Below, piece by piece: positions 6,653-6,688 of a stretch of DNA of 6,688 nucleotides; the stretch's first letter is position 1; each line of letters begins with the position of its first letter. The DNA comes from SIG710 sp045651985 (GTDB taxonomy: Bacteria > Bacillota > Clostridia > Oscillospirales > CAG-272). The notes below the pieces were generated by a model. It had not been told where the DNA came from and did not search any database. It saw only the letters and a program-made list of their open reading frames with translations. The DNA lies in assembly GCA_045651985.1 (NCBI GenBank), contig JAZRTK010000039.1, positions 1 to 6,688 on the forward strand, read 5' to 3'. The position numbers and the translations under genes are program-made.

Positions 6653-6688
6653 GTTTTTTCCCCTTTTTGTTCCCCGGACATTTTACGG
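6653..6688. other. Homopolymer-rich tail with no gene
   Basis: After the terminator the sequence consists largely of runs (six T, four C, five T, four C) with few mixed bases. No reading frame, ribosome binding site or RNA gene is visible. It may be poorly resolved sequence near the end of a contig rather than biology. Confidence 0.45.

Overview
This window looks like a stretch of chromosome from an anaerobic Bacillota/Clostridia-type bacterium, plausibly a gut member of the Oscillospiraceae/Ruminococcaceae. The basis is indirect. Genes have strong AGGAGG-type ribosome binding sites, promoters sit in A/T-rich gaps, protein sequence is of clostridial flavour, and the gene set combines an MsmK/UgpC-type sugar-transporter ATPase with a large cytoplasmic GH2 beta-galactosidase. 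No species can be named from the sequence alone.

Layout. Positions 1-239 (minus) hold the first 79 codons of a sugar ABC-transporter ATPase (MsmK/UgpC type), cut by the window edge. Positions 240-416 are a regulatory gap with a good ribosome binding site, a plausible promoter and a perfect 11-bp-arm palindrome. Positions 417-2579 (minus) encode Tex, an S1-domain RNA-binding transcription accessory protein. Positions 2591-3310 (minus) encode an RsuA-type 16S rRNA pseudouridine synthase, whose stop codon lies inside the ribosome binding site of tex. Positions 3333-3428 (minus) hold a candidate 31-residue single-span membrane peptide, the possible first cistron of the same transcript. Positions 3429-3587 are a divergent promoter region. 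Positions 3588-6608 (plus) encode a complete GH2 beta-galactosidase of 1006 residues. Positions 6609-6688 hold a probable GC-rich terminator followed by an odd homopolymer-rich tail.

How the parts relate. The minus-strand genes rsuA and tex form a tight RNA-related operon (rRNA modification and RNA-binding transcription/translation factor) driven by one well-formed promoter. The beta-galactosidase has its own promoter pointing the other way and is apparently monocistronic. The ABC ATPase has its own leader and promoter. In related bacteria such ATPases energise several oligosaccharide importers, so a link to beta-galactoside use is reasonable, but it is inference.

The window is mostly ordinary housekeeping and sugar catabolism; no defence system, mobile element, CRISPR array or RNA gene is visible. 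The items most worth a second look are the unlisted small membrane peptide, the palindrome upstream of the ATPase gene, and the strange tail at the right end.
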